Shown: positions 23,440-35,481 of the stretch, piece after piece | How the letters are laid out: each line of letters starts with the position of its first letter | Position numbering within the stretch: the stretch's first letter is position 1 | From: Sipunculus nudus | Lineage: Eukaryota > Annelida > Sipuncula > Golfingiida > Sipunculidae | DNA: 64,000 nucleotides | Reading direction: 5' to 3' | NCBI GenBank assembly: GCA_026874595.1 | Contig: CM049313.1 | Span: 39,336,659-39,400,658 of the forward strand | Notes under the pieces: model-generated | Database searches by the model: none | The model's input: only the letters and a program-made list of their open reading frames with translations | What the model was told of the DNA's origin: nothing | Translations under genes and position numbers: made by a program

Positions 23440-24720
23440 AGATGTGGCACGTTTTGTAACCGTAAGACCTATGAATCCAAAATTTGGCATAATGTTAGAT
23501 GTCCCCAAGATCTCCTACCAAGCCGAAAACTGGGTGTTTGCAACTTCGTTCCTTTGAGAAATTAAGGAAAAACCTCAATTTTTTATTAAAAACCTATTTT
23601 CACACTTCAGGACTGCCTAATATCAAAACCACTCATCTGTTTTACCTCATATTTACCATAAATATTCCTCTATATAGTTCCTATGTACATGCCAGAAATT
23701 ATGTCTGTATTATTTAATTTAAAAAAGTTATGGGCCCAAACATAATGCATTTTGTAAAAAATCAGAAAAGATATTTGATCACTTTACACAAAATATGTTA
23801 ATGCTATGGACCTTTTTTCCAGTAATATAACTTTAATTAATCAAAATTAAATTGTATACCCAAAATTAGATGAAAATCTTTTAATTTTTTTAAAATATTA
23901 ATAAAAATAAAAAATTGGTACCTTAAATTTTGCCCAACTTTGACCATGGCACGTTTTTTTCCTGTAAGTACTGTGGATTTAATTTTCACAGCATGTTTTT
24001 GTTAGCATTTCAACTGTAAACACCAAAAATTTGAAACCAGTTGATCAAAAACTGTAGATTTTAATCAAGTTTTCAAGCACCATGTAACATATTGTTTACA
24101 TCAAGCTAGTGTTATGCAGTTTGCAAGAGCTCAGCTCCCCAGCTTCAGCTCTAAGTTCCTTAAATTCGGCATACAGTTAGATGTCTCCAAAATGCCCTAC
24201 CATGCCAAGAATTTGGTCACTAGGACATTCGAGATATTAATGAAAAACTTCATTTTTCCATTAAAAACCCATTGTTACACTTCAAGACTGCCTAATATCA
24301 AAACCACTGATCTGACTTTAATCATAAATAATATACATATTTTTCATTCTCTATGCACATGCCAGAATGATGTCAGTATTGTGTAATTGTTTTAAGTTAT
24401 GGGCCCAAACATAATGCACTTTGTAAAAAACCAAGAAATATATTTTCTCCCTTAACAAGAGCATTGCTGAAGCTAGAGATTTTTTGTCAGGGATGTAACA
24501 TTATTTAATCAAGATTCAATTGAATACCCAAAATTAGTTCTGAATTTTTCAAATTTTATTTAGTATAAATATAAAATTAGTACCTTAAATTTTGCCCAAC
24601 TGTGACCATGGCACGTTTGTTTCCCGTGAGCACTGTTGATATAATTTTCATATCATGCACACATAAGCATTTCAGCTTTTTAGTTTAGAAAGCTGAAAGA
24701 AATTGGCCAAAAATTGTAGC
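23440..24720 (+). repeat. Two tandem ~665-bp core units
   Basis: ACTGCCTAATATCAAAACCA occurs at 23612 and 24287 (675 bases apart). GACCATGGCACGTTT occurs at 23942 and 24604 (662 apart). Between them both units share GGCATA.TGTTAGATGTC, TTAAGTTATGGGCCCAAACA, ACCCAAAATTAG and TACCTTAAATTTTGCCCAAC. The second copy is more diverged in its first 150 bases. Confidence 0.85.
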
Positions 24721-25540
24721 TTTTATTAATGTTTTTTATGAGACCCTGTCAGACTTTGGCTCTCTCCAGCCCCTCTTGAGTCACCTGTATGTTGACCTTG
24801 TTGACCTTTCATCAAATTATGCACGCTTGAGGCGAGGCATACATGGAATCCAGGCAGCTTATGGCAAGCCACAGTTGATCCAGGTGTCCAACCCAACTCA
24901 TCTAGTAGTTTTAACCAAGAACATAACAAAAAACAATAAATTAATAAATTTTTATTGGTTTTAAATAACAAATTAAAGAAAAATAGAAAAGGAATTTGTT
25001 AGTTTATAATAAAAGGAAATTAACTTGCAGTTACTGATGATATATGAATCTTGTATCGATGGGTAGAATGTCACATATTCCAAATAACACCATGCAGTCA
25101 CCTATGGCATTTTTCAGTTCAATTTTAATGATAAAGAAGTAAATCATATTATTCATCACTAATCATTAGGGATCATATGAAGGAAATTAGACAAAGATGC
25201 AGTTGATTATATTAATCTAGATTCCTGCTGTGTCTAGTGTGTACATTGATGTGAAATTAGTCCAAAATGAATTTTTTACAGTTATTTTTTAATATCAATA
25301 AAAGCCATAAAACCAGTTTCTTATGATCATTATTTAAATGTGTGAATTTTGTATATTCTGGATTCTCAACATCATTGTTTGGTGAAAACTGAATAAATTC
25401 CAGACATGGTGCAAATACTTTGTAATTGTATTTAAATACGAATATGATTTTGTACTGCATTATAAAATTTCTTGCATAAAGAATGGGAATTCAGGTAAAA
25501 ATGAAAATATATGAATACTCGTGCAAATACTTTCAAAATG

Positions 25541-25564
25541 TATTCATGAATGCATTCATGAATA
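25541..25564. repeat. Perfect 24-bp palindrome
   Basis: It is built from two ATTCATGAAT units joined through GC, flanked by T and A. Reading the minus strand gives the same 24 bases. It lies in the AT-rich tail of the 23.3-kb element. Confidence 0.9.
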
Positions 25565-25961
25565 TATTCTTTAATATTATTTTAATAATCATATCAGTTA
25601 TATTTCATTTTAAAAAATCATATGATTCTCTTATTATTTTTAATAAAAATTATATTTGGGACAATATTTGTATTTTTTTTAATAAATAGTTAAACTCTTA
25701 TATTATATGTTCTGCTTATAAGTTATATGGCCAAGTCAAAATCTGTGTGACAATAGTACTCCATTTGTTAATAAAATAAATGAAATCAATCCTCTTCCCT
25801 GTCTCCAAAGGTACTATCAAAATCATACATAAGCTTAACAAAAACAACTCATAATACAGCTTATATTTATTACCACACAAAACCAGCATGTGCCTCATTT
25901 CTAAATAATAATTTTTTATCATATATAACAGCTGAGCGTCGTGACCCATAGGTCCCTTGTA

Positions 25962-26499
25962 TTAAACAAACCACTAGCACCATCTGGTGGGAAAATGGTC
26001 TTAATTTTGAACTGATCTCTTGATATTTAGTGTTTTATGTCATATAAATAGTTTTAATATTACTAATTGTTTAGTTCTGGTGACCATTATTTCATAAATT
26101 TGATACATTACATGTCACTCATATATTTTTCAGAATAAAAAATAGTATGTTTATTTTGTTAAAACATCACTTTGAGAGCAGGTTGTTTATAGATGTGGGC
26201 AGATAACACAGTTCCAGATTCACCAAAGCAACAAGAGCAGTGACAGCTTTATCAGATGCACCAAGTTCTGTACATATGGGAGGCTTTTTAATTTGGTTAT
26301 ACAGACAAAAGAAGTTACTGTGCACCAAAGTAGGACAAAACTAAGTGCTGGAAGGATAAGGTTTCTTGTCCATTACAAACATTACATTACATTATGTGAA
26401 CAAATTACATCAACTACTGTTGAATTTTATGTGGAACAGTGCCTCCTCCTGCACAGGTCTTTACACCTTTTTCCTACAAAGATTTGTACAGAGAAATGG
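25962..26499. other. AT-rich non-coding sequence
   Basis: I see no supported feature between the element end and the minisatellite. Confidence 0.5.
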
Positions 26500-28935
26500 T
26501 TCTCCCTCATGCTCAGCTTTGTAGAAGTTTTCCAATCTCATGCTCACCTCTGTAAACATATGTCCTCCTCCTGTTCACCTCTGTAGACATGTGTCTTCCT
26601 TTCTCTTTCTCACCTCTGTGGACATGTCTCCCCATCTTCCTTGTCCTCCTTTTCCTCATCCCTGTAGACATATTTTCACCTCCTCCTCACCTCTTTAGAC
26701 ATGTTTTCTACTTCTTCTCACCTCTGCAGACATGTCTGCTCCTCACCTCTGTAGACATGTCTACTCCTCCTCACCTCTGTAGACATGTCTCCTCCTTCTC
26801 CTCACCTTTGTAGACATGTCTCCTTCTCACCTCTGTAGACATGTCTCCTTTTTCTCACCTCTGTATACATATCTCCCCTCCTCACCTCTGTAGACATGTC
26901 TCCTCCTCCTCACCTCTGTAGACATGTCTTCATCTCCTTACCTTTTTAGACATGTCTCCTCCTTCTTCACACCCCTTATACATGTCTCCTCTTCCTCACC
27001 TTTTTAGACATGTCTAATCCTCCACACCTCAATTGACATGTCTCCTCCGCCTCCTCACCTCTGTAGACATGTCTCCTCCTCCTCACTTCTGTAGACAAGT
27101 CTCCTCTTCCTCATCTCTATAGACATGTCTCCTCTTCCACACCTCAATCAACATGTCTCCTCCTCACATTTGTAGACCTGCTTCTCACCTCTTTGGACAT
27201 GTCTCCTTTTCCTCACCACTGTAGACATGTCTCCTCCTCCACACCTCTTTAGACATGTCTCCTCCTCCTCATTTCTATAGTCATGTCTTCTCCTCACCTT
27301 TTAAAACATGTCTCCTCCTCCTTCACACCTCTATAGCCATGTCTCCTACTCCTCCTCACCTCTGTAGACATGTCTCCTCCTTCTCATCACCTCTGTAGAC
27401 ACATCTCCTCCTCCAACCTCTAAAGACATGTCTCCTCCTCCTCCTCACCTCTAGACATGTCTCCTCTTTCTCCTCACCTCTGTAGACACATCTCCTCCTC
27501 ATCTCTATAGACATGTCTCCTCTTTCTCCTCACCTTTTAAAACATGTCTCCTCCTCCTTCACACCTCTATAGCCATGTCTCCTCCTCCTTGCCTCTGTAG
27601 ACATGTCTCCTGTTCCACACATCTATAGCCATGTCTCCTCCTCCTCCTCCTCCTAATCCTCACCTCTAGACATGTCTCCTCTTTCTCCTCACCTTTGTAG
27701 ACATGTATCCTCCTCCTTCACACCTCTATAGCCATGTCTCCTCCTTCTCCTCACCTCTGTAGACATGTCTCCTCCTCCACACCTCTATAGCCATGTCTCC
27801 TCCTCCTTACCTCTGTAGACATGTCTCCTCCTCCTCACCTTTGTAGACATGTTTCCTCCTCTGTCACACCTCTATAGCCATGTCTCCTCCTTCTCCTCAT
27901 CTCTGTAGACATGTCTCCTCCTCCACACCTCTATAGACATGTCTCCTCCTCCTCACCTCTGTAGACATGTCTCCTCCTCCACACCTCTATAGACATGTCT
28001 CCTCCTCCTTACCTCTGTAGACATGTCTCCTCCTTCTCCTCACCTTTGTAGACATGTTTCCTCCTCCTTCACACCTCTATAGCCGTCTCCTCCTTCTCCT
28101 CACCTCTGTAGACATGTCTCCTCCTCCACACCTCTATAGCCATGTCTCCTCCTCCTTACCTCTGTAGACATGTCTCCTCCTCCTCACCTTTGTAGACATG
28201 TTTCCTCCTCTGTCACACCTCTATAGCCATGTCTCCTCCTTCTCCTCACCTCTGTAGACATGTCTCCTCCTCCACACCTCCATAGACATGTCTCCTCCTC
28301 CTCGCCTCTGTAGACATGTCTCCTCCTCCTCACCTTTGTAGACATTTCTCTTCCTCCTTCACACCTCTATAGCCATGTCTCCTCCTTTTCCTCACCTCCG
28401 TAGACATGTCTCCTCCTCCACACATCTATAGCCATGTCTCCTCCTTCACACCTCTATAGCTATGTCTCCTCCTTCTCCTCACCTCTGTAGACATGTCTCC
28501 TGTTCCTCACCTCTATAGCCATGTCTCCTCCTCCTTACCTCTGTAGACATGTCTCCTCCTTCTCCTCATCTTTGTAGACATGTTTCCTCCTCTGTCACAC
28601 CTCTATAGCCATGTCTCCTCCTTCTCCTCACCTCTGTAGACATGTCTCCTCCTCCACACCTCTATAGACATGTCTCCTCCTCCTTGCCTCTGTAGACATG
28701 TCTCCTGTTCCACACCTCTATAGACATGTCTCCTCCTCCTTGCCTCTGTAGACATGTCTCCTGTTCCACACATCTATAGCCATGTCTCCTCCTTCACACC
28801 TCTATAGCTATGTCTCCTCCTTCTCCTCACCTCTGTAGACATGTCTCATGTTCCACACCTCTATAGACATGTCTCCTCCTCCTCCTCACCTCTGTAGAAA
28901 TGTCTCCTCCTTCTCCCGACCTCTGTAGAAATGTT
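26500..28935 (+). repeat. Pyrimidine-rich ~28-bp minisatellite, ~2.4 kb
   Basis: Type-A units read CACCTCTGTAGACATGTCTC then CTCCTCCT; type-B units read CACACCTCTATAGCCATGTC then TCCTCCTT. Unit length varies from about 25 to 37 bases because of CTC/CTT slippage. The 5' 200 bases (26500-26700) are the most diverged. Type A and B alternate in the distal half, and a marker variant, GTTTCCTCCTCTGTCACACC, occurs at 27851, 28200 and 28582, giving a higher-order period of about 350-380 bases. Type-A units carry AGACATGTCT, counted by eye about 40 times. Frames read through it are not genes. Confidence 0.92.
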
Positions 28936-31900
28936 GTAAACATGTGTCCTGCTGCTTTGTGTTTAATTCCCTTTTGTTTTGCTAAAATTTGGTCATAAAG
29001 TCTTAGCCAGCCTGTCATCCATTATGGACTTTGACACAATTTGTTAAGTAATCATCTGTAAATTATATTGTTTTATATATATTCACAAGTTAAATACTAT
29101 TAGATTGATCAGTTGGCTGCATCTGGATGTAGACACGGCACTTCCCAGAGATTTCATCATGGTCTTTTAACCCAAAATCTGGACACTTTTTTTGTTCGAG
29201 GAGACTATTCCATGGTAAGAAATAAGAATGTAAGAAAAGTCACTGGAGTATTATGTTGTTTACAAGACAGTCATTTATAACAAGGTAAACATTGCCTAGG
29301 TTAGTTTAGAAAAATTCCTAAGAATGTGTGATATATTAACACTCTGTGTGACTTTGATCTATAAATGTCCATCTGATTTGTTTTGACAGAATGTAAGCAA
29401 AAAAAAAGTATTTCTTGAGTGGGGTTGTCACCACCCTAGTGTTTCCAAATGACAAATGATATGATGAAGTGGCAGGAAAAACAAAGCCTACAACCAACAG
29501 AGAATAACGTAGATGTGTCTGGTGTGTTAAATTGGTCAGGTACATGTTGTGTTTATTCAATTGTTAGTCTTATTTTAATTTAAGAAAAAAGACTAATCTG
29601 AAAGTGGATTAAAGGTAAGTAAAGCTCATCTTTAACACGAGTTACAGTGCTTATTCAAAGAGAATAATCATATCCTTGAAAGCTGATGCTTTTGGCCTGT
29701 ATTGTAACAACTAAATTATAGGGCTATAAGTAGCTTTGTGGTGGTAAGGTCAAAAGTGCCACATGTTGGTCTAGATTTCAGTGGTTTTAGTAATTTAGCC
29801 AATTCTTACACCATTGCTAACTGGCAAAGGCAATAAGCATATATTATTTTTAAGCATCATTTACACAGTTTTATCCAGTGTATCACATTTCTAAAAAATT
29901 AACATTTTATATTTAAGAGCTCCATAAACCCAATAATTTCTGTTAAGAGGACTTTTTCTGTTTTACTAAATTTATTCATACAGGAAATTAGAAATGTCTT
30001 AAAGAGGTGATTGTGTTAGTGAAACCATATGTTTATTCTCAAGGGGAGGCACATTTTGGCACGGTATAATTGTCTAATTCATCCATTTTGTGTTGAAAAG
30101 ACTAATCAGTGTCTAATTAATTAAAAAAACACTCCTGGTGGTTTTTTTACTGAATTTGAGTCTAACATAATTTGTAATTACTATGGCAATACTCATTTTG
30201 GTCTAATAGAGGGTGGCATGAAACTGTGTGATATATATTTAAGATGATGTTTTGATAAATGTTATAGCCATCCTCCTCCTTAGTACCAGGTGTCTGGTTC
30301 ATGGTTCTATGCAGCTACAGGAGCATATCCTGTTAAACTCATAGATGTATAAGTCAGTCCTACCAGTACCAGGGTGTGTGCAGGTCTACACTTAGTACAC
30401 AGGCAACAAATGTATCAGCTTTGGTCATTTAAGAGGGCAATGTAGATGAGATCTGAGACTCGTCTTAGAATGAGATGGTATCCTTCCATCTAATGTGTAT
30501 TTCTACATGTTGGAGAATCTTGTAAATGGTCTGTCGTACATATTCTGTACACCTTCTAACACCTTTCATTCTTCTGTACTTAAACAGTCCTGCAACCTTT
30601 GATGTGGTTTCAGTTCATTCTAGACTTTACATGCTGGAACTAATCTATCTTAATTGAGATGGCTACGAATACCAACAGCTGTTGTTGGTTATTGGAACAG
30701 GGCTATATTAAAGTTTATTAAGGAACTGTATGGAATTTGAAATGATCCTTTTATAAATTATGAATATCTACAAACTTTAATGTTTTCAGGTATTTACTCC
30801 TTTCAGTTTGTGTTCAGATTAAAAATAAGTGAATTATTTAATACATTAATTTTCAAACTTTATACATTTTCAAGATCCAATGTATATACTTGTTCAACTC
30901 TAGTGTAGATACCTATAATATGACATGCGGTGCATAAAAGTAAATCCTTACAACTCTAATGAATGAAAAAAAAACACCCAATAAATTGTGTAAAATATTC
31001 ACATACAAAAAAACTCATGTGATGGCATCAAATTTTTAAAAATTTAGTACAGATTTTGAACCAACATATACAGAAGGTATTATTCTTGAAAGCATGTCAA
31101 GTTTACCCTTTGGATAAAAAAATGGGTAATGTGTGTTAAGTGTATTGAGGGTAGCAACTGTCAAGCCTTGTACTCAACAGTATCTAGGATGCCCAGCTAC
31201 AGATATAAAGATTGTCTGAGTGAGGATATACAGTGTCCTGCTGACAGACAGCTTGGGTCTTCTCATGTCACAGATAACGGTGAAGTGTTCATTATGTGTG
31301 AACAGTGAATCTTCTCCCCTATAAGGTTATCTCACAGTTTATAACAGAGAGTAATGTAATTGTGATGGTCAGGATGACCATTGCAGGTTCAGATCTTTTA
31401 AATATTAGAATAGAACTTAACACTTATCATGACTTAGAGTTATCTCTGTATCCTTGTAATATATCTACAGAGTCTGTATATACTTAGCACCAAAATAGCC
31501 AAATAACCAAAAATAGTTTTTTTAATGAATATTTGAATATTTTCTGTAAATATGGTGTAATACCCTTATAAAGGTCATCCAGGGGATAAAAGTAAAAATA
31601 AAAAAAATGAAAATTCGCCTTAAAATTTTAGGAAAACAATTGATCCCAGTGAAGGCTGGGATGATTTAATCCCTCTAATCCTCCCTCCTGATCTGCCCCT
31701 GTATTAAAGTTGTATGACAGATGATCAAAACATAACTCACTCCACATGCTGACCTCAGTCATAAGGTTTGCCTTGCACTAAATAAAGTTAAAGGTGGCTC
31801 ACATAAGCTGCTCATCTTTTGATGTGATGACGCTTTGAACATTTTTTTATGATATTTGATATTTTTGAAGTAGCCTATCTGGCTGGAATGAGAACACAGG

Positions 31901-32401
31901 TCTAAAGACACTGACATCATGGGGTTTCATGGGTAAATACACTTGTCTGATTTTGAATTGACCATAGGATGTGGAAACTGGCAGATTTTTCTGATGTTGT
32001 TATGCTTGTCAGCATCTGCGGTGATGCAGATACCTGAAAGATGTACGTGTTTGTTCAGGACAGAAAGCAAGGACATCTGGGCAACATGAAGCTGTATAAC
32101 TGTACCAGTGTCACTGTCTTGAAGCAATGTCTGTATGGACTCTGCTAACCATCACATAACAGATGTAACACATTGTGGGTGAGGTTAGCATTTTCTTGTT
32201 AGGTTCTAAAGTAAAGCAGGGGGCATATAAAGCTGTAATGTTCAGCTATTACATACTCCAAGCAGTGTCTTTTTGGACCTTGCCACCCATCACATACTTT
32301 ACAGAGCCCCTCTGCATTATTTCCCAGCACCTAATGTAGATCTGATGAAATGTGCCATCAGCACTTGGGTACCAGTACACACCAGATTGAATTGCTTGCT
32401 T
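28936..32401. other. AT-rich non-coding sequence
   Basis: No gene or array is supported. A small hairpin, ATCCCAG/CTGGGAT around TGAAGG, lies near 31643-31662. Open frames are at most about 75 codons and have no recognisable motif. Confidence 0.5.
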
Positions 32402-32608
32402 ACATTTACAGTCTTTCATAGCTCATATTTACAGTCTGTCATAGCTAACATTTACGGTCTGTCATAGCTTACATTTACAGTCTGTCATAACTTAGATTTA
32501 AAGTCTTTCATAGCTCACATTTACAGTCATTCATAGCTTACATTTACAGTCTTTCATAGCTCACATTTACAGACTTTCATAGCTTACATTTACAGTCTGT
32601 CATAGCTT
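32402..32608 (+). repeat. 23-bp minisatellite, nine copies
   Basis: Units start at 32402, 32425, 32448, 32471, 32494, 32517, 32540, 32563 and 32586, each exactly 23 bases. The consensus is ACATTTACAGTCT.TCATAG then CTT or CTC. Copies differ by one to five substitutions, with no indel. The tenth unit begins at 32609 and changes into the adjoining 33-bp array. Confidence 0.92.
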
Positions 32609-32620
32609 ACACTTGCCTTA

Positions 32621-32970
32621 GACTTAGAGGGTGGTGACTCAGACTCTGCCTTTGACTTGGAGGGTGGTGGCCCAGACTCTGCCTTAGACTTGGAGGGCGG
32701 TGACTCAGACTCTGCCTTAGACTTGGAGGATGGTGACTCAGACTCTGCCTTAGACTTGGAGGGTGGTGACTCATACTCTGCCTTTGCCTTGGAGGGTGGT
32801 GACTCGGACTCTGCCTTAGACTTGGAGGGTGGCGACTCAGACTCTGCCTTAGACTTGGATGGCGGTGACTTAGACTCTGCCTTAGACTTGGAGGGTGGTG
32901 ACTCATACTCTGCCTTTGCCTTGGAGGGTGGTGACTCAGATTCTGCCTTTGACTTGGAGGGTGGTGACTC
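32621..32970. repeat. 33-bp minisatellite, ten full copies plus a partial one
   Basis: Units start every 33 bases from 32621 to 32951 with no indel. The consensus is GACTTGGAGGGTGGTGACTC then AGACTCTGCCTTA. Because 33 is a multiple of three, 11-residue repeats stay open in three frames: GGDSDSALDLE on the plus strand, and SPPSKSKAESE and HHPPSLRQSLS on the minus strand. The minus SPPSKSKAESE frame spans 32590-32991 (133 codons). By eye the unit-to-unit changes are slightly more often synonymous in that frame (several CCA/CCG, TCA/TCG, GAG/GAA changes) than in the plus frame, but this is weak. I do not recognise a gene. A coding tandem repeat exon remains possible. Confidence 0.92.
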
Positions 32971-32991
32971 GACTACAATACTGAATGCCAT

Positions 32992-33610
32992 ACAATTATT
33001 TACTGACTTGATTCGGGTCTTTGAACAAGAAAAAACATAGGTATCAAGAGATTAAATGGTAGTAGCAACATTCTTGTTAATATACATGATTGTATGACTC
33101 TACATGATAACAAATATGTAAAGGAGAGAATGCTTGATCAGACCAATGCGATATATTCTACTTGACATGTACAATAGACCTCAAGTGTTCCTTCAGTGAA
33201 TGCCATAAAACACTCGAAGCAGTCCTAGCTACAAGACCTCACAGGCTCATGGATAAGACAGTCCATGGTACAAGGCTGCCAATAGAGAAATTACTTTATA
33301 ACATCATGAATCAGTATGTAAACCAAGTGACACTTTGTAAGTGGCACCTGTAATTACCTGCTCTCACCTGGAATCTTAAGCCGTATAAATCTAATCAGAG
33401 AACACTGCCCAGCAGGCTTATGTAACATTGGTATATTGCTGACATGGTGTTATTATAGGATATATCTCAATCACTCCATGTATAAGTGATTTACCTGGAT
33501 GACATGTAATTATTTGATGAAGGCTCAACAGGTATATGTCACCTGATAACATCTCCAGATGAAGATCAGACTCATTTTAATAATATATGTGACTAAAGGA
33601 AAGAGGGTGC
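32992..33610. other. Non-coding sequence
   Basis: Nothing supported is seen. An open frame at 33162-33353 (+, 63 codons) has no motif. Confidence 0.5.
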
Positions 33611-33624
33611 AAAAAAAAAAAAAA
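33611..33624. repeat. A14 homopolymer
   Basis: Fourteen consecutive A. I see no retroelement body directly upstream, so I do not call it a retrotransposon tail. Confidence 0.85.
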
Positions 33625-35077
33625 CAGGAACGTATGGTATTTTATTGAGCATGCTCTCTAAATACCTCAGTCCCCCCAGGTGGCCTGACAGAATTTGCTG
33701 CACCCTTTGATTTTTTACATGTGACTACTAATGCTGTTAACGCTGACATGGGTCATCTTTGAATAAAAGCTGGTTACTATTGTTGGATGAGCTGCCTTTG
33801 ATGTTGTCTTATGACAGGAGGATGGGGGGGATCTGTGTGGTCAAATCATCCATTAGACCTGCAGTGAAAACATGTAGTTAAGTGTATAAGTAATTCAAGC
33901 AGTCAGATTGATCAGGGTCCACCACACTTTTGTTTTCACAAATTTGTATTTGCATTTGAAGTTGGTTTTTCTTCCTATGCACTCACAGTTTGAATTGAAT
34001 AATATGGTTTCAAAGCAGAAAATATTTAGTTAGTTGGTTTGCATCTTGTAAAATGATGTAGGTTTTCTATGATATTTACATGTAATCAAAGCTTTTATTC
34101 TGTAAGAGCTGATTATTAAAATTTAACAGGTCAGGCCTTCTCAAACCATGTTGAAATAACAATATTGTTGACTAAGTGAATGTATCAAGTAACTAGGTTA
34201 TAAAATATTGCTTGATTTACAGAGACATAAAAGATCATTGTTGGAACAAGATTATTCTTGACCACTTTAATCATATGTCACTAATGGGAAACACTATAAT
34301 ATGTGGAACTGGAAATAAAAACTCAGAAGTCAATCACTCTTAATACATGCTTTTTACAGGTCTTTTTGGTGCTAAAAGTTCATCGTATAACTGGATTTTG
34401 AACTCAGTAACTTAGCTCTTAAATGCAATTTCTGGTTTGTCAGAACCAAACTCTTACACTTTTACAGTAAATTCAGGATGGTACTCACATATAAATTATG
34501 TTCACTCAGAACAAATATTAGACTTTTACTCAGGACATTTACTGCCTAATGCTGTTTCAAAATGTCACATTTTATATGATATGGTGCCTGGGATTGCTGG
34601 TTTATCTAGTTAGAGGACAGCATTATAGCAATCCTGAATCAGATTCAACATAACAGACTGACACAAGAAGGAAGGGAGGAGCAGATACATCCAGTGATAA
34701 GATCAGTGGCCTGGAAATTTCACTGATATTACTGTAGTTTAGGGAAATGACTAGGGTGCAGGCTAATAGTAATGTACATCCCCAAAATCTCTGATTCATT
34801 CTGTTACTATTTCATTTACCAGCTGTCTTGGGGGTTGAAATGGTGCTTACATCCCAGAAGTATGATTCAGTGTCCAGTCATTTAATTAACAGCCCCTACA
34901 GGAGACAGCAGGAATCTAATTGGGTGAGACTTATATACACAGGGGAGGGCACTAGGATGTGTGGGAGGTTTAAGCAGAAAATTTCATAAGAAAAAAAAAA
35001 TATTCCCCAGTATATTTGACAAACACTGAACAGGAATGTTCTTGAGGTCAGGTAGGTCCAGCTTGTTAAATAGGAGT
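33625..35077. other. AT-rich non-coding sequence
   Basis: No gene is supported. Around 34840-34930 the sequence is less AT-biased and contains CATTTAATTAACAGCC and ATCTAATTGG, resembling clustered homeodomain sites. This is only suggestive. Confidence 0.5.
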
Positions 35078-35096
35078 GATGGGTTCAAATCCCATC
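35078..35096 (+). other. tRNA T-arm-like hairpin
   Basis: GATGGG TTCAAAT CCCATC is a six-pair stem with a canonical seven-base T loop, matching an RNA polymerase III box B. No convincing D-arm or acceptor stem is present upstream, so this is at most a fragment of a tRNA-derived SINE or a chance match. Confidence 0.35.
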
Positions 35097-35343
35097 TGGT
35101 AGCTGTATTTTTTAGAATTCATTACTTTTAAAGCAAAATCACAAATATAATAGAGCCTCACTCTCTAATTTAAAGAGGACTCTAGTGTCCATGTGCATGT
35201 TGATGGTTATTTCTTTGTGTCAGTGGGGATGACATTATATATGATATGGGCATGGTTCATCATTCATATAGTGAACCAAGTGGGAGTCAGAACTGTTGAC
35301 ATCAGCAGGATAGGTTGTCTTGGGTATACTTCCACACTGGCGT

Positions 35344-35347
<4 letters not shown>

Positions 35348-35401
<54 letters not shown>

Positions 35402-35481
35402 TATATACATATATATATATACATACATATATATATATATATGTATATATATGTATATATATATATGTATATATATATGTG
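35348..35481. repeat. Compound (TA)n array with CA/TG interruptions
   Basis: A pure TA run of 50 bases at 35348-35397 is followed by TA stretches broken by ACAT and GTAT, ending near 35481. The CA interruptions come first and the TG ones later, giving an imperfect palindromic centre near 35435. Y-I-rich frames are artefacts. Confidence 0.92.

Larger units (their letters stand above)
23325..25961 (-). mobile_element. Pearl/HINE-like element, second core type, 2.6 kb
   Basis: The left end TTATTAGCTCAGCTGACTAT forms the same hairpin as the 12.5-kb element (23330-23358). It is followed by a clean (TCCG)n tract and a core of two ~665-bp units that differ from the 337-bp core. The right end is CAGCTGAGCGTCGTGACCCA then TAGGTCCCTTGT, ending near 25961. 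The last ~1.2 kb (24.75-25.93) is single-copy and very AT-rich. The first ~400 bases are about 94% identical by eye to the element at 39.1 kb, so both are fairly young. No replication or transposase frame is visible; it is non-autonomous. Orientation is by analogy with pearl/DINE elements. Confidence 0.7.

Noticed and set aside
24726-24971. Overlapping 81-codon minus and 62-codon plus frames
   Set aside because: They lie in the non-repeated part of the 23.3-kb element, have no known motif and overlap on opposite strands.
26500-28935. CRISPR-like array
   Set aside because: The ~28-bp units are contiguous with no unique spacers, in animal-type DNA; it is a minisatellite.
33601-33624. Poly(A) tail of a retroposed sequence
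   Set aside because: No retroelement body, reverse transcriptase relic or target duplication could be found upstream.
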